The translations under genes were made by a program, and so were the position numbers. Below the pieces are notes generated by a model that was given only the letters and a program-made list of their open reading frames with translations, was not told the DNA's origin and did no database searches. From CAYQLT01 sp964418425 (GTDB taxonomy: Bacteria; Bacillota; Limnochordia; Limnochordales; Geochordaceae), in NCBI GenBank assembly GCA_964418425.1, contig CAYQLT010000068.1, forward strand, positions 1 to 13,162: a stretch of 13,162 bases of DNA. Reading direction: 5' to 3'. Shown piece after piece: positions 6,688 to 13,162 of the stretch (positions within the stretch are counted from its first letter, which is position 1; each line of letters begins with the position of its first letter).

Positions 6688-7542
6688 TCAGCGCCGCAGG
6701 TAACGAAGCGTGAAGTACTCCTCGGGTACCTCCCCTGGCAGGTACTCCAGCACCCGGATCATAGTCCGAGTCCCGGCCCTGGAGTTGGCCATGGTGATTC
6801 GATAGGGCAGCCACGCTCCCCGTTCGTCCCGGCGGAGGTCCGACATGGTCAGCTGCTTCTCCAGCTGGCCTCGCCGGTCGAAGAACTCGATGCGAAGGGG
6901 CACGAACGTCTCCTGCCAGACCCATACCTGCACAAAACCATAGCGGCTGCCTGCGTCCCTGGGTGTGAGTTTCAAGACGTACACGGGCTGGCCGTCCAGG
7001 GTCGAATCGGCCAGCCGCTGGGCGGTGTAGTCGGTCTTGTAGGTTCTGCCGGCGCCAATCTCCTCGTAGGTGAAGTCGGTTCCCATGAACTGTTGTTCCA
7101 CATCCGCACCGGCGATGCGCCGCTCCCGTCCCAGGGCCGGCAGGTACAGCCACATCTGGGTGGCCCCGCCGGGCTCCCGGATGCTGAGGAACTTGGTTCC
7201 CCGCACGTCGGCGGGCTCCAGGTACTCCAGCAACTGCCGCAGCGCATCCCCCGGCCCTTCCGACCGGTAGATCTGCAGGCGATACGCCCGCTGCTGCCCG
7301 CGCCGGTTCTCGGTGACCAGCTCCAGGCGGGCCTGGCCGCTTCCGCTGAGCACCCCCGTGCCGGCCATCCTGTCCAGGATCTCCGAGGCGCTCAACTCGG
7401 CGCCGGCAACCTCAACGGCCCAGGGCGCCAGGCCCATCCAGCCGGTGAACAGAACGAAGAGCAACGTCCGCCGCAGCCAGCCGCCGGGCGGCTGCCCGGG
7501 AACCCACACACTGCCGCCTGGCAGCGCCAAGCCGTTCGACAA
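6688..7542 (-). CDS. LolA-like outer membrane lipoprotein-sorting family protein (periplasmic)
   Basis: 284-residue exported protein of the LolA-like family (the type annotated 'outer membrane lipoprotein-sorting protein', PF17131 as I recall it). Such proteins fold as an open half-barrel that shelters an acyl chain. N-terminus: basic pair after W22, hydrophobic segment 26-46, likely cleavage after VEVAGA (about 48). Family blocks: EPADVRGTKFLSIREPG (109-125), MWLYLPALGRERRIAG (130-145), FMGTDFTYEEIG (152-163), then TLDGQPVYVLKLTP (181-194) and a W-rich strand YGFVQVWVWQ (201-210). The start is TTG 7542, supported by GGGAGAGGGGGA about 8-10 nt upstream; a later in-frame GTG (codon 12) is possible but has a poorer site. 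Placed between an RND transporter (63 bp upstream) and an outer-membrane barrel (57 bp downstream), it is well suited to carry a lipid or hydrophobic molecule across the periplasm (inference). Confidence 0.88.
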   Translation of the reverse strand: MSNGLALPGGSVWVPGQPPGGWLRRTLLFVLFTGWMGLAPWAVEVAGAELSASEILDRMAGTGVLSGSGQARLELVTENRRGQQRAYRLQIYRSEGPGDALRQLLEYLEPADVRGTKFLSIREPGGATQMWLYLPALGRERRIAGADVEQQFMGTDFTYEEIGAGRTYKTDYTAQRLADSTLDGQPVYVLKLTPRDAGSRYGFVQVWVWQETFVPLRIEFFDRRGQLEKQLTMSDLRRDERGAWLPYRITMANSRAGTRTMIRVLEYLPGEVPEEYFTLRYLRR

Positions 7543-7605
7543 ACCGTTTGTCCCCCTCTCCCAGCCCTTGCATGGCGGGCTGCGAACATCCCTCAGGCAG
7601 GCCGC

Positions 7606-10008
7606 TCAAGACCCGGGGGGCCTCGCCGTGGTCGGCCCGGATGCTTTCCCCGTGGCCGGCCGGGGGCTGCGGCGGGCCGAGGTGGGTGCGGCCTCTGCCA
7701 TACGCACGAGGCTTGCGGCCAGAGGAAACAGGGTAGCTCCTGCCGACACCACCATGGTCAGGGCCAGCAGGATCCCGAGCACCGAGACCGCCCGGAAATC
7801 GGAGAAGATTAGGACGGCGAATCCCGCCGAAAGCGTGAGTGCGTTGATGACAATCGCTCGGCCCGTGGAGCCAAGCGTGGCCTCCAGCGCCGAGATGGGG
7901 GGTTCACCGGACTCCCGCTCTTGCCGGTAGCGGCTGATGAGGTGGATGCCGTAGTCCACTCCGACGCCGATCGCGATGGCGGCGATCATGGAGGTGGCGA
8001 TGTCCAGCGGAATCGCGCCGTAACCCATCACGCCGAATTGTAAGGCGACCGTGAGCAAGAGGGGCAGGAGCGACACGAGCCCGAAGCGCCAGGAGCGAAG
8101 CGAGGCCGTGACGATGGCCGCCACCACCCCAAACGCTACCGTCATGCTCTGGATCTGACTGGAGACAAAGCGCTCCTGCAGGCGGATGACGATTCGTGGC
8201 GTTCCCACGACCTTGATCCCGACCGGAAGCCCGGCAAAGGCCTGCCGGGCCTGCGCTTCGAAGGCCTGCACCAGCCTGCGGGTTTGCTCGGTGGGGAGGG
8301 TGGCCACCCGGGCGACCACCCGCAGCTTGGAGTAGTCGTAATTGACCAGCGAATCCAGACCGCTTCCGCCCTGGAAGGAAAAGAGCAAAAGCTCCTGGGC
8401 CACCGCCTGCGGTGTGTCCGGGATACGTTCGAAAACCGGATCGTCGGCATTGAGGGCTCGATGGACCTGGCGCAGGATATCGGTGATGGAGTGCACCTGG
8501 GCCACTTTCTCCATGCTTGCCAGGGATGCTTGTAGCCGTTCGACCCTGGCCAACAAAGCCGGGTCCTTGACACCGTCCGGCTGCCCGGTGTCGACGACCA
8601 CCGAGAGGGTGCTCGTGCCGCCGAATAGACCTTCCACGTGGCGGGTGGAGCGCACGACCTCGTTTTGCGGCCCAAAATACTCCAGCAGGTCCGTCTCGAT
8701 GCGCACCTGGGGGATCCCGGAAGCTCCGGCGGCGGCCAGCAGCATTCCGGCTACGATGGCGACCAGCCCGCCGGGCCCTACCATCGACGAAGCCAGGGCC
8801 CGCATCGCCGTCGCCCATCGGCCGCGATCCGGCCCATCTCCGGCACCGGGCCCACGGGCAGCGCGCCTGTCCCCTCCGGCCGGGCCTGCGAGCTTGTGCC
8901 AGGGGTCCCGCAGGGCTAAGATCGCCGGCACGGCCGTCAAGCTCGCCAGCAGCGAGAACAGGACGCCTACAGCGGTAAACAGGCCGAATTCCCGGACGGG
9001 CTTCGCAAAGGAGGTGACCAGCGAGGCGAATCCGGCGGCGTCCGTCAGCGAGACCATGATGAGCGGCACAGCCAGCGCCTGCATGGCCCGGGTGACAGCC
9101 TCGTCGTGGCGGAGCCCCTCCCGGCGCAGTCCCTGGTGGCGGCTGAGGATGTGGATCGCGCTGGCGCTGCCCACCACCACCAGAAGCACGGGCATGGCCC
9201 CGGAGACGACGGATAGCCGGTAGTGCAGAGCCGTCATCAGACCCAGCACCCAAACCAGGCTCATGCCCACGGGCACCATGGGCAGGAAAAGGGCCAGGGG
9301 CGTGCGCAGGCCGCTGTAAAGACTGGCCAGCACCACCAACACCGCGAGCGGGAGCAGTACCACCAGGTCTCGCCGGGCGCTGCGGGCGATGGTGTAGCTG
9401 AGGTAGGGCTGCCCGACCAGCTCGATGGACTCCGGGCCGCGCTCTTCGGCTACCAGCCGCTGCAGCCGGGGCGCCACCAACCGGGCGAAGTCGTCGTCGT
9501 ACGCGATGCCCGGTTGCAGCGTCACCACGATGGCCAGGGCGGTCCCGTCCGGGGAGATCAGGGGAGCGGCCATAGGGCTTCGGGACAGCCGGGACTTGAA
9601 CTCCGTAATCTCGTCCGGCGTGGCGGGAGGCGCGGTCGCGACGGGCTTCACCTCGATACCCGACTCGGATCCGATTACCATCTGGGCGCGGAGAGGCGAG
9701 ACGACCGAGGCGACCCCGGGTATCGTCTCGATGGCCTGACCGATGCGCCATGCCTTCTCCAGGGTCGAGGGGCGGTACACGTCGGGCGCCGACAGCACCA
9801 CCATCAGCACGTCCTGGGAACCAAACTCGTCGACGACCTCCGCCAGCTCTTGGACAACCGGGTCGCCCTCTGGCACCAACGACCGAAGGTCGCTCGATAT
9901 TCGCAGGCCGGGCAAGAACGCGGCAAAGGCCAGCGTGATGGCAAGAAGCGCTACCAGCACCAGCCGGGGCCGCCCTAACACCAGTCTTGCCAGCGGGTCC
10001 AAGCCCAT
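7606..10008 (-). CDS. RND superfamily transporter, MMPL / HAE3-like
   Basis: 800-residue inner-membrane transporter with the duplicated RND layout: TM1 (about 13-34), a large extracytoplasmic domain (35-212), TM2-6 (213-366), a cytoplasmic linker rich in Gly/Arg (368-400), TM7 (411-431), a second extracytoplasmic domain (432-617), TM8-12 (618-768), and a basic, Pro-rich tail. The second half carries GVGVDYGIHLISRYR (681-695) with D685 as the likely proton-relay residue; the matching first-half segment is VVGSASAIHILSRH (278-291) and lacks that Asp, leaving D323 (SLTDAAGF) as the nearest acidic residue in a membrane helix there. The size fits the HAE3/MMPL branch, which often moves lipids or hydrophobic compounds, rather than trimeric AcrB-like pumps (over 1000 residues). 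ATG 10008 follows a GGGGGA site by a few bases. First gene of the operon with the LolA-like and barrel genes. Confidence 0.93.
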   Translation of the reverse strand: MGLDPLARLVLGRPRLVLVALLAITLAFAAFLPGLRISSDLRSLVPEGDPVVQELAEVVDEFGSQDVLMVVLSAPDVYRPSTLEKAWRIGQAIETIPGVASVVSPLRAQMVIGSESGIEVKPVATAPPATPDEITEFKSRLSRSPMAAPLISPDGTALAIVVTLQPGIAYDDDFARLVAPRLQRLVAEERGPESIELVGQPYLSYTIARSARRDLVVLLPLAVLVVLASLYSGLRTPLALFLPMVPVGMSLVWVLGLMTALHYRLSVVSGAMPVLLVVVGSASAIHILSRHQGLRREGLRHDEAVTRAMQALAVPLIMVSLTDAAGFASLVTSFAKPVREFGLFTAVGVLFSLLASLTAVPAILALRDPWHKLAGPAGGDRRAARGPGAGDGPDRGRWATAMRALASSMVGPGGLVAIVAGMLLAAAGASGIPQVRIETDLLEYFGPQNEVVRSTRHVEGLFGGTSTLSVVVDTGQPDGVKDPALLARVERLQASLASMEKVAQVHSITDILRQVHRALNADDPVFERIPDTPQAVAQELLLFSFQGGSGLDSLVNYDYSKLRVVARVATLPTEQTRRLVQAFEAQARQAFAGLPVGIKVVGTPRIVIRLQERFVSSQIQSMTVAFGVVAAIVTASLRSWRFGLVSLLPLLLTVALQFGVMGYGAIPLDIATSMIAAIAIGVGVDYGIHLISRYRQERESGEPPISALEATLGSTGRAIVINALTLSAGFAVLIFSDFRAVSVLGILLALTMVVSAGATLFPLAASLVRMAEAAPTSARRSPRPATGKASGPTTARPPGS

Positions 10009-10104
10009 GTTCCCCCGTTCGTCCGCCCACCCGCGCTCACCGCCGCACGGTTCGGCGCCGGGGCTGCATGGCCATGCCGGTTCTCGGTGGGACGACCGAC
10101 GGAG

Positions 10105-10133
10105 ATCCTACACCCCGACAGTTCCCGTGGCAA
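10105..10133 (-). promoter_or_regulatory. Candidate promoter for the RND-LolA-barrel operon
   Basis: On the minus strand, TTGCCA (-35, plus positions 10128-10133, 5 of 6 to consensus), a 17-bp spacer, then TAGGAT (-10, 10105-10110, 4 of 6). Spacing is ideal. Transcription would start near 10098, leaving a leader of about 90 nt before ATG 10008. The match is by eye; in such GC-rich DNA one alignment of this quality is suggestive, not proof. Confidence 0.45.
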
Positions 10134-10143
10134 GCGCTGTGGC

Positions 10144-10178
10144 GTCCCGGTGGCCGTCAAGTCCCGGTGGCCCTTGAC
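10144..10178 (-). promoter_or_regulatory. Direct 12-bp repeats and an inverted repeat upstream of the operon promoter
   Basis: GTCCCGGTGGCC occurs at 10144-10155 and 10161-10172 (17-bp period, exact). The second copy sits inside an inverted repeat GTCAAG (10156-10161) / CTTGAC (10173-10178). Relative to the proposed start near 10098 the two copies span about -46 to -74, where an activator usually binds. The rest of the 276-bp gap 10009-10284 holds only GC-rich simple sequence and no gene I can support. Confidence 0.4.
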
Positions 10179-10284
10179 TCGCCCGTGGCCGGTGGGTCCC
10201 CCTCCTCTGCGGCGGGCGAAAGAGCCCTGCGGCGTGCGAACGAGCCGACGGACGAACGGACGGCCCGCATCTCGCCCGCTGCCC

Positions 10285-11982
10285 CTAGCCCTGGGGTTCC
10301 AGGAAGCTTGGTGCGGGAAGGATCGGCATAAGGCACAAGGGGCGAGCGCTGCCGACAAGGCGAAGGAGTTCCACGGCCCGAGCAGGATCGGGCGGCGCCA
10401 CCAATCGCCGCACGGCGGGGATCTCCCGCACGGCCGCTTTTGGATGCAGGCCAGCGAGGGCTCTTGCTTTGCGTAGGGCCTCGTCGAGGCCACCCAGTTC
10501 GTCGACGAGGCTCCGCTCCAGGGCCTGGCGCCCTGTCCACACCCGGCCGCCTCCGACGCCTTGTGCGGCCTCGGGAGAAATCCGCCGCGCCGTCGCCACC
10601 CGCTCCAAAAAGAGCTGGTAAGTGCGATCCACGGCCGAGCGCATCTTCTCCTGCTCGCGCGGCGTGAAAGGGCGATCCCAGCCGAAGAAACCGGCGCTTT
10701 CCCCGCGCTCGACCCATTGCTGGCGGATCCCCAGGCGCTGGAGCAATCCCAGTTGCACAAACTTGCCCGCAAGCACCCCGATGGAGCCCGTGATGGCTCC
10801 CGGCTGCGCCACGATCCAGCGGGCAGGGGTGGCCACGTAGTACCCGCCGGATGCGGCCACCTCGCCCATGCACACCACCACCGGCTTGGCCGCAGCCACG
10901 CGCTCAAGCGCCGCGGCGATGGCCTCGGACGCGGTCGCCGAACCGCCCGGCGAGTTGACGTAGACCAGCAACGAGGCCGCCCGCCGGTCGGCCAGGGCCC
11001 GGCGCGCCTGCTGCACCACGCTCAAGTCCCCGACCCGCTCCTCGAAAAGGAACGGAACGGGAGGCCGCAGGGGCGGGCTGTAGCTCCAGCCGTCCACGAT
11101 GGTCCCCTCGATGCGCAGGAGGGCGACGAACCGGCCGGGGCGGGGCGGCGGGGGCAGGAGCACCCGCCGACGGGCGGCCTCCCACGCTGCAAGCCGGCTC
11201 GGGCGCCGCTTCCCGCGGACTGTGCGAAACCCCAGGTGGGCGGGTAGCTCTTCTGCGTGCACCAGGGCGTCCACCGCGCCGGCCTCCAGGGCCGCCCGGT
11301 CTTCGAACGGAGAATCGTCAATCAGACGCCTCGCCGCGTCCTCATCCAGCCGCCGGCCTTCCCGGACCGCCTGAACATGCTCCCGGTAGTGGGCGTCTGC
11401 GAGCCAGTTCGCCATCTCCCGGGCCTCGGCGGACATCTCTTTGTGGGTGAAGATGTCCGAGGCGGTCTTGTAAGGGCTTACCCGGATGAATTCACCCTTG
11501 ACCCCCAGCCGCTCCAGGGCTTCCGCCACGAAGACGTACCCCTGGCGCAAACCCAGGGGACCCACGCTTCCCCCCGGCTGAAGCAGCACCTCGTCGGCTG
11601 CGCAGGCGACGTAATAAGCGGCACGATTGTAGTGGGAAGCCCAGGCCACCACCCGCTTGCCCGCGGACCGAAGGTTGCGGATCAAGCCCCGAAGGCTGTC
11701 AAGCTTCGCAGGCGACAGCCCAAGCGGCCTCAGATGGAGGACAACCCCCTTCACCCGGGGATCGCCTGCCACCGCCTCGAACCGGCGGCTCAGCTCCCAG
11801 AGGCTCAGGGGCGGCGCCGGAGCCAGGTGCCGCTCGAGAAACCCGCGCCGAGGCGGCGGCAGATCCGGCAAGGGCCCCTCCACGAGGAAGACGACGTACT
11901 CGGGCGGCCGAACCAGCCGGCGCCGAAGCCTTCCGGCCGTCCACCACAGGTAGCGCATCCCAAAGGCCACGATGTCCAGCAT
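10285..11982 (-). CDS. sppA: Signal peptide peptidase SppA, two-domain (67K) type
   Basis: 565-residue serine-lysine protease that degrades cleaved signal peptides at the membrane. It has the tandem SppA/ClpP-fold halves of the long type (E. coli SppA has 618 residues). N-terminal half: residues about 27-265, with YKTASDIF giving the general-base lysine K172 (equivalent to K209 of E. coli). C-terminal half: about 285-525, with VNSPGGSATASEA (342-354) and EVAASGGYYVATPARWIVA (374-392), nucleophile S378 (equivalent to S409), then TGSIGV. The dyad is thus split between halves as in E. coli. The N-terminus IVAFGMRYLWWTAG is only moderately hydrophobic, a weak anchor. ATG 11982 is chosen because AGGGGG lies about 10 nt upstream and homology begins right after; the frame is open to 12594, but that part is antisense to the vanZ-like gene. 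Its stop is 276 bp upstream of the RND operon start. Confidence 0.93.
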   Translation of the reverse strand: MLDIVAFGMRYLWWTAGRLRRRLVRPPEYVVFLVEGPLPDLPPPRRGFLERHLAPAPPLSLWELSRRFEAVAGDPRVKGVVLHLRPLGLSPAKLDSLRGLIRNLRSAGKRVVAWASHYNRAAYYVACAADEVLLQPGGSVGPLGLRQGYVFVAEALERLGVKGEFIRVSPYKTASDIFTHKEMSAEAREMANWLADAHYREHVQAVREGRRLDEDAARRLIDDSPFEDRAALEAGAVDALVHAEELPAHLGFRTVRGKRRPSRLAAWEAARRRVLLPPPPRPGRFVALLRIEGTIVDGWSYSPPLRPPVPFLFEERVGDLSVVQQARRALADRRAASLLVYVNSPGGSATASEAIAAALERVAAAKPVVVCMGEVAASGGYYVATPARWIVAQPGAITGSIGVLAGKFVQLGLLQRLGIRQQWVERGESAGFFGWDRPFTPREQEKMRSAVDRTYQLFLERVATARRISPEAAQGVGGGRVWTGRQALERSLVDELGGLDEALRKARALAGLHPKAAVREIPAVRRLVAPPDPARAVELLRLVGSARPLCLMPILPAPSFLEPQG

Positions 11983-12108
11983 GATCTCGCCCCCTGCGCC
12001 ATCGGGCTGCAGGACGACCCACCGAAGAGCCTTCCCTCCAGCCGGGTGCGCGAGAAACCCCGGGGAGCGCCCGAAGCCCCGTTTCCATGTGCTCGACCGG
12101 CGCAGCGG

Positions 12109-12118
12109 TGCGATAATA
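12109..12118. promoter_or_regulatory. AT-rich core with overlapping -10-like elements for both divergent genes
   Basis: In the 159-bp gap between sppA and the VanZ-like gene, TGCGATAAT (12109-12117) reads on the plus strand as an extended -10 element (GATAAT, 5 of 6), which would place a start near 12124, just before the ribosome site of the VanZ-like gene. The same core reads on the minus strand as TATTAT (12113-12118, 5 of 6) toward sppA with a leader of about 125 nt. Neither direction has a good -35. Confidence 0.4.
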
Positions 12119-12141
12119 GGCCCCGGCAGGTGAGGCGCTGC

Positions 12142-12573
12142 GTGCGAGCGCGCGGGTCCCCCGTCCTCCGCTGGGTGCCGGCTATGGCCTACGTGGCCGT
12201 CAACTGGGTGCTCTCCGGGCTTCCGGGCGAGCGGGTCGGCAGGCTGCCGGCCCCCGACTGGCTGCTTCACGGGCTGGCCAACGCCCTGTTTGGGGCCGCC
12301 CTGCGCTACGCCCTTTCCGGGCGGCGCCAGGGGTTCCTGCTGGCAGTTGCCCTGCTGGCCGCCCACGGAGCCCTGGACGAATGGCACCAGAGCTGGGTTC
12401 CCGGACGCACCCCTTCCCTTGGCGATTGGGTGGCCGACGTGGTCGGCGGCCTGGCGGGGTGGCCCCTCTCCGCGCCGGGCGTGCGCAGCCGGCGATTTGC
12501 GAGGGGCGAGCCCGTTCAACCTCGGCGGCGAAGGAAGGTGAGTCGCCCTTCGGCGGTGGCCCGTGGGCGATAG
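12142..12573 (+). CDS. VanZ-family small integral membrane protein
   Basis: 143-residue membrane protein of the VanZ-like family; the family is named for a teicoplanin-resistance protein, but most members have no known function and nothing here suggests a resistance cluster. Four predicted membrane segments: about 8-27, 41-58 (starting in the family motif DWLLHG, D39 and H43), 64-82, and 94-109. The most diagnostic block is DEWHQSWVPGRTPSLGDWVAD (D79 to D99), followed by the GG and AG turn of the last helix. The C-terminus (110-143) is a basic Arg-rich tail, presumably cytoplasmic. GTG 12142 is chosen because AGGTGA (12128-12133) lies 8 nt upstream; other in-frame starts are GTG 12130, GTG 12175 and ATG 12184. 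Divergent from sppA and convergent with the hemerythrin gene 37 bp away. Confidence 0.85.
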   Translation: MRARGSPVLRWVPAMAYVAVNWVLSGLPGERVGRLPAPDWLLHGLANALFGAALRYALSGRRQGFLLAVALLAAHGALDEWHQSWVPGRTPSLGDWVADVVGGLAGWPLSAPGVRSRRFARGEPVQPRRRRKVSRPSAVARGR

Positions 12574-12594
12574 GTGGGACGCTGTCTTGTCCAC
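12574..12594. terminator. Hairpin in the convergent gap after the VanZ-like gene
   Basis: GTGGGAC (12574-12580) and GTCCAC (12589-12594) can pair with one bulged G around an 8-nt loop, beginning immediately after the TAG stop. No T-run follows on either strand. In a 37-bp gap between two converging genes it could serve both, but the stem is short. Confidence 0.3.
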
Positions 12595-12610
12595 TCCTGG
12601 CCGCCCGGGC

Positions 12611-13060
12611 TCAGCTCGCCAGCACGACTCCCCGGCGCCGCGCCCACTCCCGGCCCAGTTCCTGTAAGACCGCCGGTTCCAGGGCGCGCTCGGCCAGAGG
12701 GAATAAGACCGCCTCTTCCTTGGCGAAGTGGTTGCGGGCCACCTCGAGCACCCGGTTCAGCAGCTCGACCGCCTGTGCAAGCCCCGCCACGGCCTTGAGG
12801 TCGAGCAGCAGGCTCTCGATGTGGCGGTGCTCCTCCCGCATGACCACCAGGGGTCCCTGGTCCGATGGCATGACGCCTTCCATGCGGTCGAAGAGCAGTT
12901 GGTCCTCGAGGGCGGCGTGGCTTTCCAGCGCGGCGGCCAGAAGCCTTGCCCGGGCCCGGACCGCCTCGACGCTGGTCGTCTCGGGCAACTCCTCCTCGAG
13001 GTGGCGGAATTGGGCGTAAAATACCCCGTGTTCGCCCAGCAGGGCGTCGGTGATCGTCAC
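12611..13060 (-). CDS. Hemerythrin-like (HHE) di-iron protein
   Basis: 149-residue four-helix protein of the hemerythrin HHE cation-binding family, predicted cytoplasmic, holding a non-heme iron pair; bacterial members sense or bind O2 or NO, or handle iron, and the role here is not known. The expected ligands are all present in order: H11 (LLGEHGVFY), H48 and E52 (ESHAALEDQLLF), H78 (REEHRHIESLL, with H80 as alternative), H111 and E115 (NHFAKEEAVLFPLAE). Helix lengths and spacing match a complete single-domain protein. The start is GTG 13060, backed by GGAGGTG about 7 nt upstream, one of the best ribosome sites in the window. No signal peptide or fused sensor domain. It stands apart from its neighbours: the VanZ-like gene converges on it and nothing readable lies upstream. 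Confidence 0.92.
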   Translation of the reverse strand: MTITDALLGEHGVFYAQFRHLEEELPETTSVEAVRARARLLAAALESHAALEDQLLFDRMEGVMPSDQGPLVVMREEHRHIESLLLDLKAVAGLAQAVELLNRVLEVARNHFAKEEAVLFPLAERALEPAVLQELGREWARRRGVVLAS

Positions 13061-13162
13061 CGAGAAGCACCTCCGTCTGCCCGTCTATCCGGCGCCGGCC
13101 GGCTCCGCGCTCCAGCGAACCACCGGAGGGCGAGCCCCCGCTGCGGCGCCCGTCACAGCCGC
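13061..13162. other. Right-edge sequence upstream of the hemerythrin gene, no gene supported
   Basis: 102 bases of GC-rich sequence holding the hemerythrin ribosome site and a GCCGGCCGGC palindrome near 13094. No convincing -10/-35 pair is visible on the minus strand. A minus-strand TGA occurs at 13153-13155 and might end a gene beyond the edge, but too little is present to say. Confidence 0.4.

Noticed and set aside
6382..7812. Long plus-strand open frame opposite the barrel, LolA-like and RND genes (also 1111-2163, 11257-12129 and others)
   Set aside because: High GC leaves antisense frames open. Translations are Pro/Arg/Gly/His-rich with no family motifs, while the opposite strand encodes clear families with signal peptides and catalytic motifs.
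7904..10030. A second long minus-strand frame overlapping the RND gene
   Set aside because: It is a frame-shifted shadow rich in Gly, Arg and Pro with no membrane helices; the 800-residue RND frame accounts for this DNA.
10015..10259. 11-bp inverted pair CCGTTCGTCCG (10015-10025) / CGGACGAACGG (10249-10259) flanking the RND upstream gap, as possible mobile-element ends
   Set aside because: The enclosed segment has no transposase and is built of simple CGGACG-like repeats, so an 11-bp match is easily due to composition. No target-site duplication is seen.
11983..12594. N-terminal extension of SppA to 12594
   Set aside because: It is the antisense of the VanZ-like gene, has shadow-frame composition, and SppA similarity plus a ribosome site begin at ATG 11982.
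1..13162. CRISPR arrays, tRNA or rRNA genes, insertion sequences, antibiotic-resistance cluster around the VanZ-like gene
   Set aside because: No spaced repeats, cloverleaf-like sequence, transposase motifs or van ligase/regulator genes were found on reading both strands.

Overview
The window is a high-GC bacterial chromosome segment with short intergenic gaps, clear Shine-Dalgarno sequences and several GTG or TTG starts. I see no RNA genes, insertion sequences or CRISPR array. The gene content mixes a VanZ-like protein, two-domain SppA and a coiled-coil/nuclease-like protein of a kind I associate with high-GC Firmicutes and Chloroflexi with a probable outer-membrane beta-barrel (signal peptide, C-terminal Phe) next to a LolA-like carrier. 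The simplest inference is a high-GC bacterium with an outer membrane, possibly a diderm Firmicute such as Limnochordia. No single gene proves the taxon.

Left (1-2000, minus strand): a soluble PQQ-type sugar dehydrogenase with a signal peptide, overlapping by 23 bp a HAD-family hydrolase that runs off the left edge. Middle-left (2159-5180, plus strand): a TTG-started coiled-coil protein with a degenerate PD-(D/E)XK-like core, apparently fused to an N-terminal domain; then a DCC (DUF393) thiol-disulfide protein whose stop overlaps the GTG start of a bacterial cytochrome P450.

Centre (5278-10008, minus strand): a three-gene operon, in transcription order an RND/MMPL transporter (inner membrane), a LolA-like periplasmic protein, and a DUF1302-like beta-barrel. 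Together they look like a complete path for a hydrophobic substrate from inner membrane to cell surface. A TTGCCA-17-TAGGAT promoter, with two 12-bp direct repeats just upstream, precedes the transporter. This is the best candidate for an uncharacterised system here.

Right (10285-13162): SppA signal peptide peptidase (minus), divergent from a small VanZ-family membrane protein (plus) across a 159-bp gap whose only AT-rich core could be a -10 element on either strand; then a convergent hemerythrin-like protein (minus) with the full set of canonical metal ligands. The last 102 bases hold no gene I can support. No gene-free stretch exceeds 300 bases; the largest gaps are 10009-10284 and 2001-2238.
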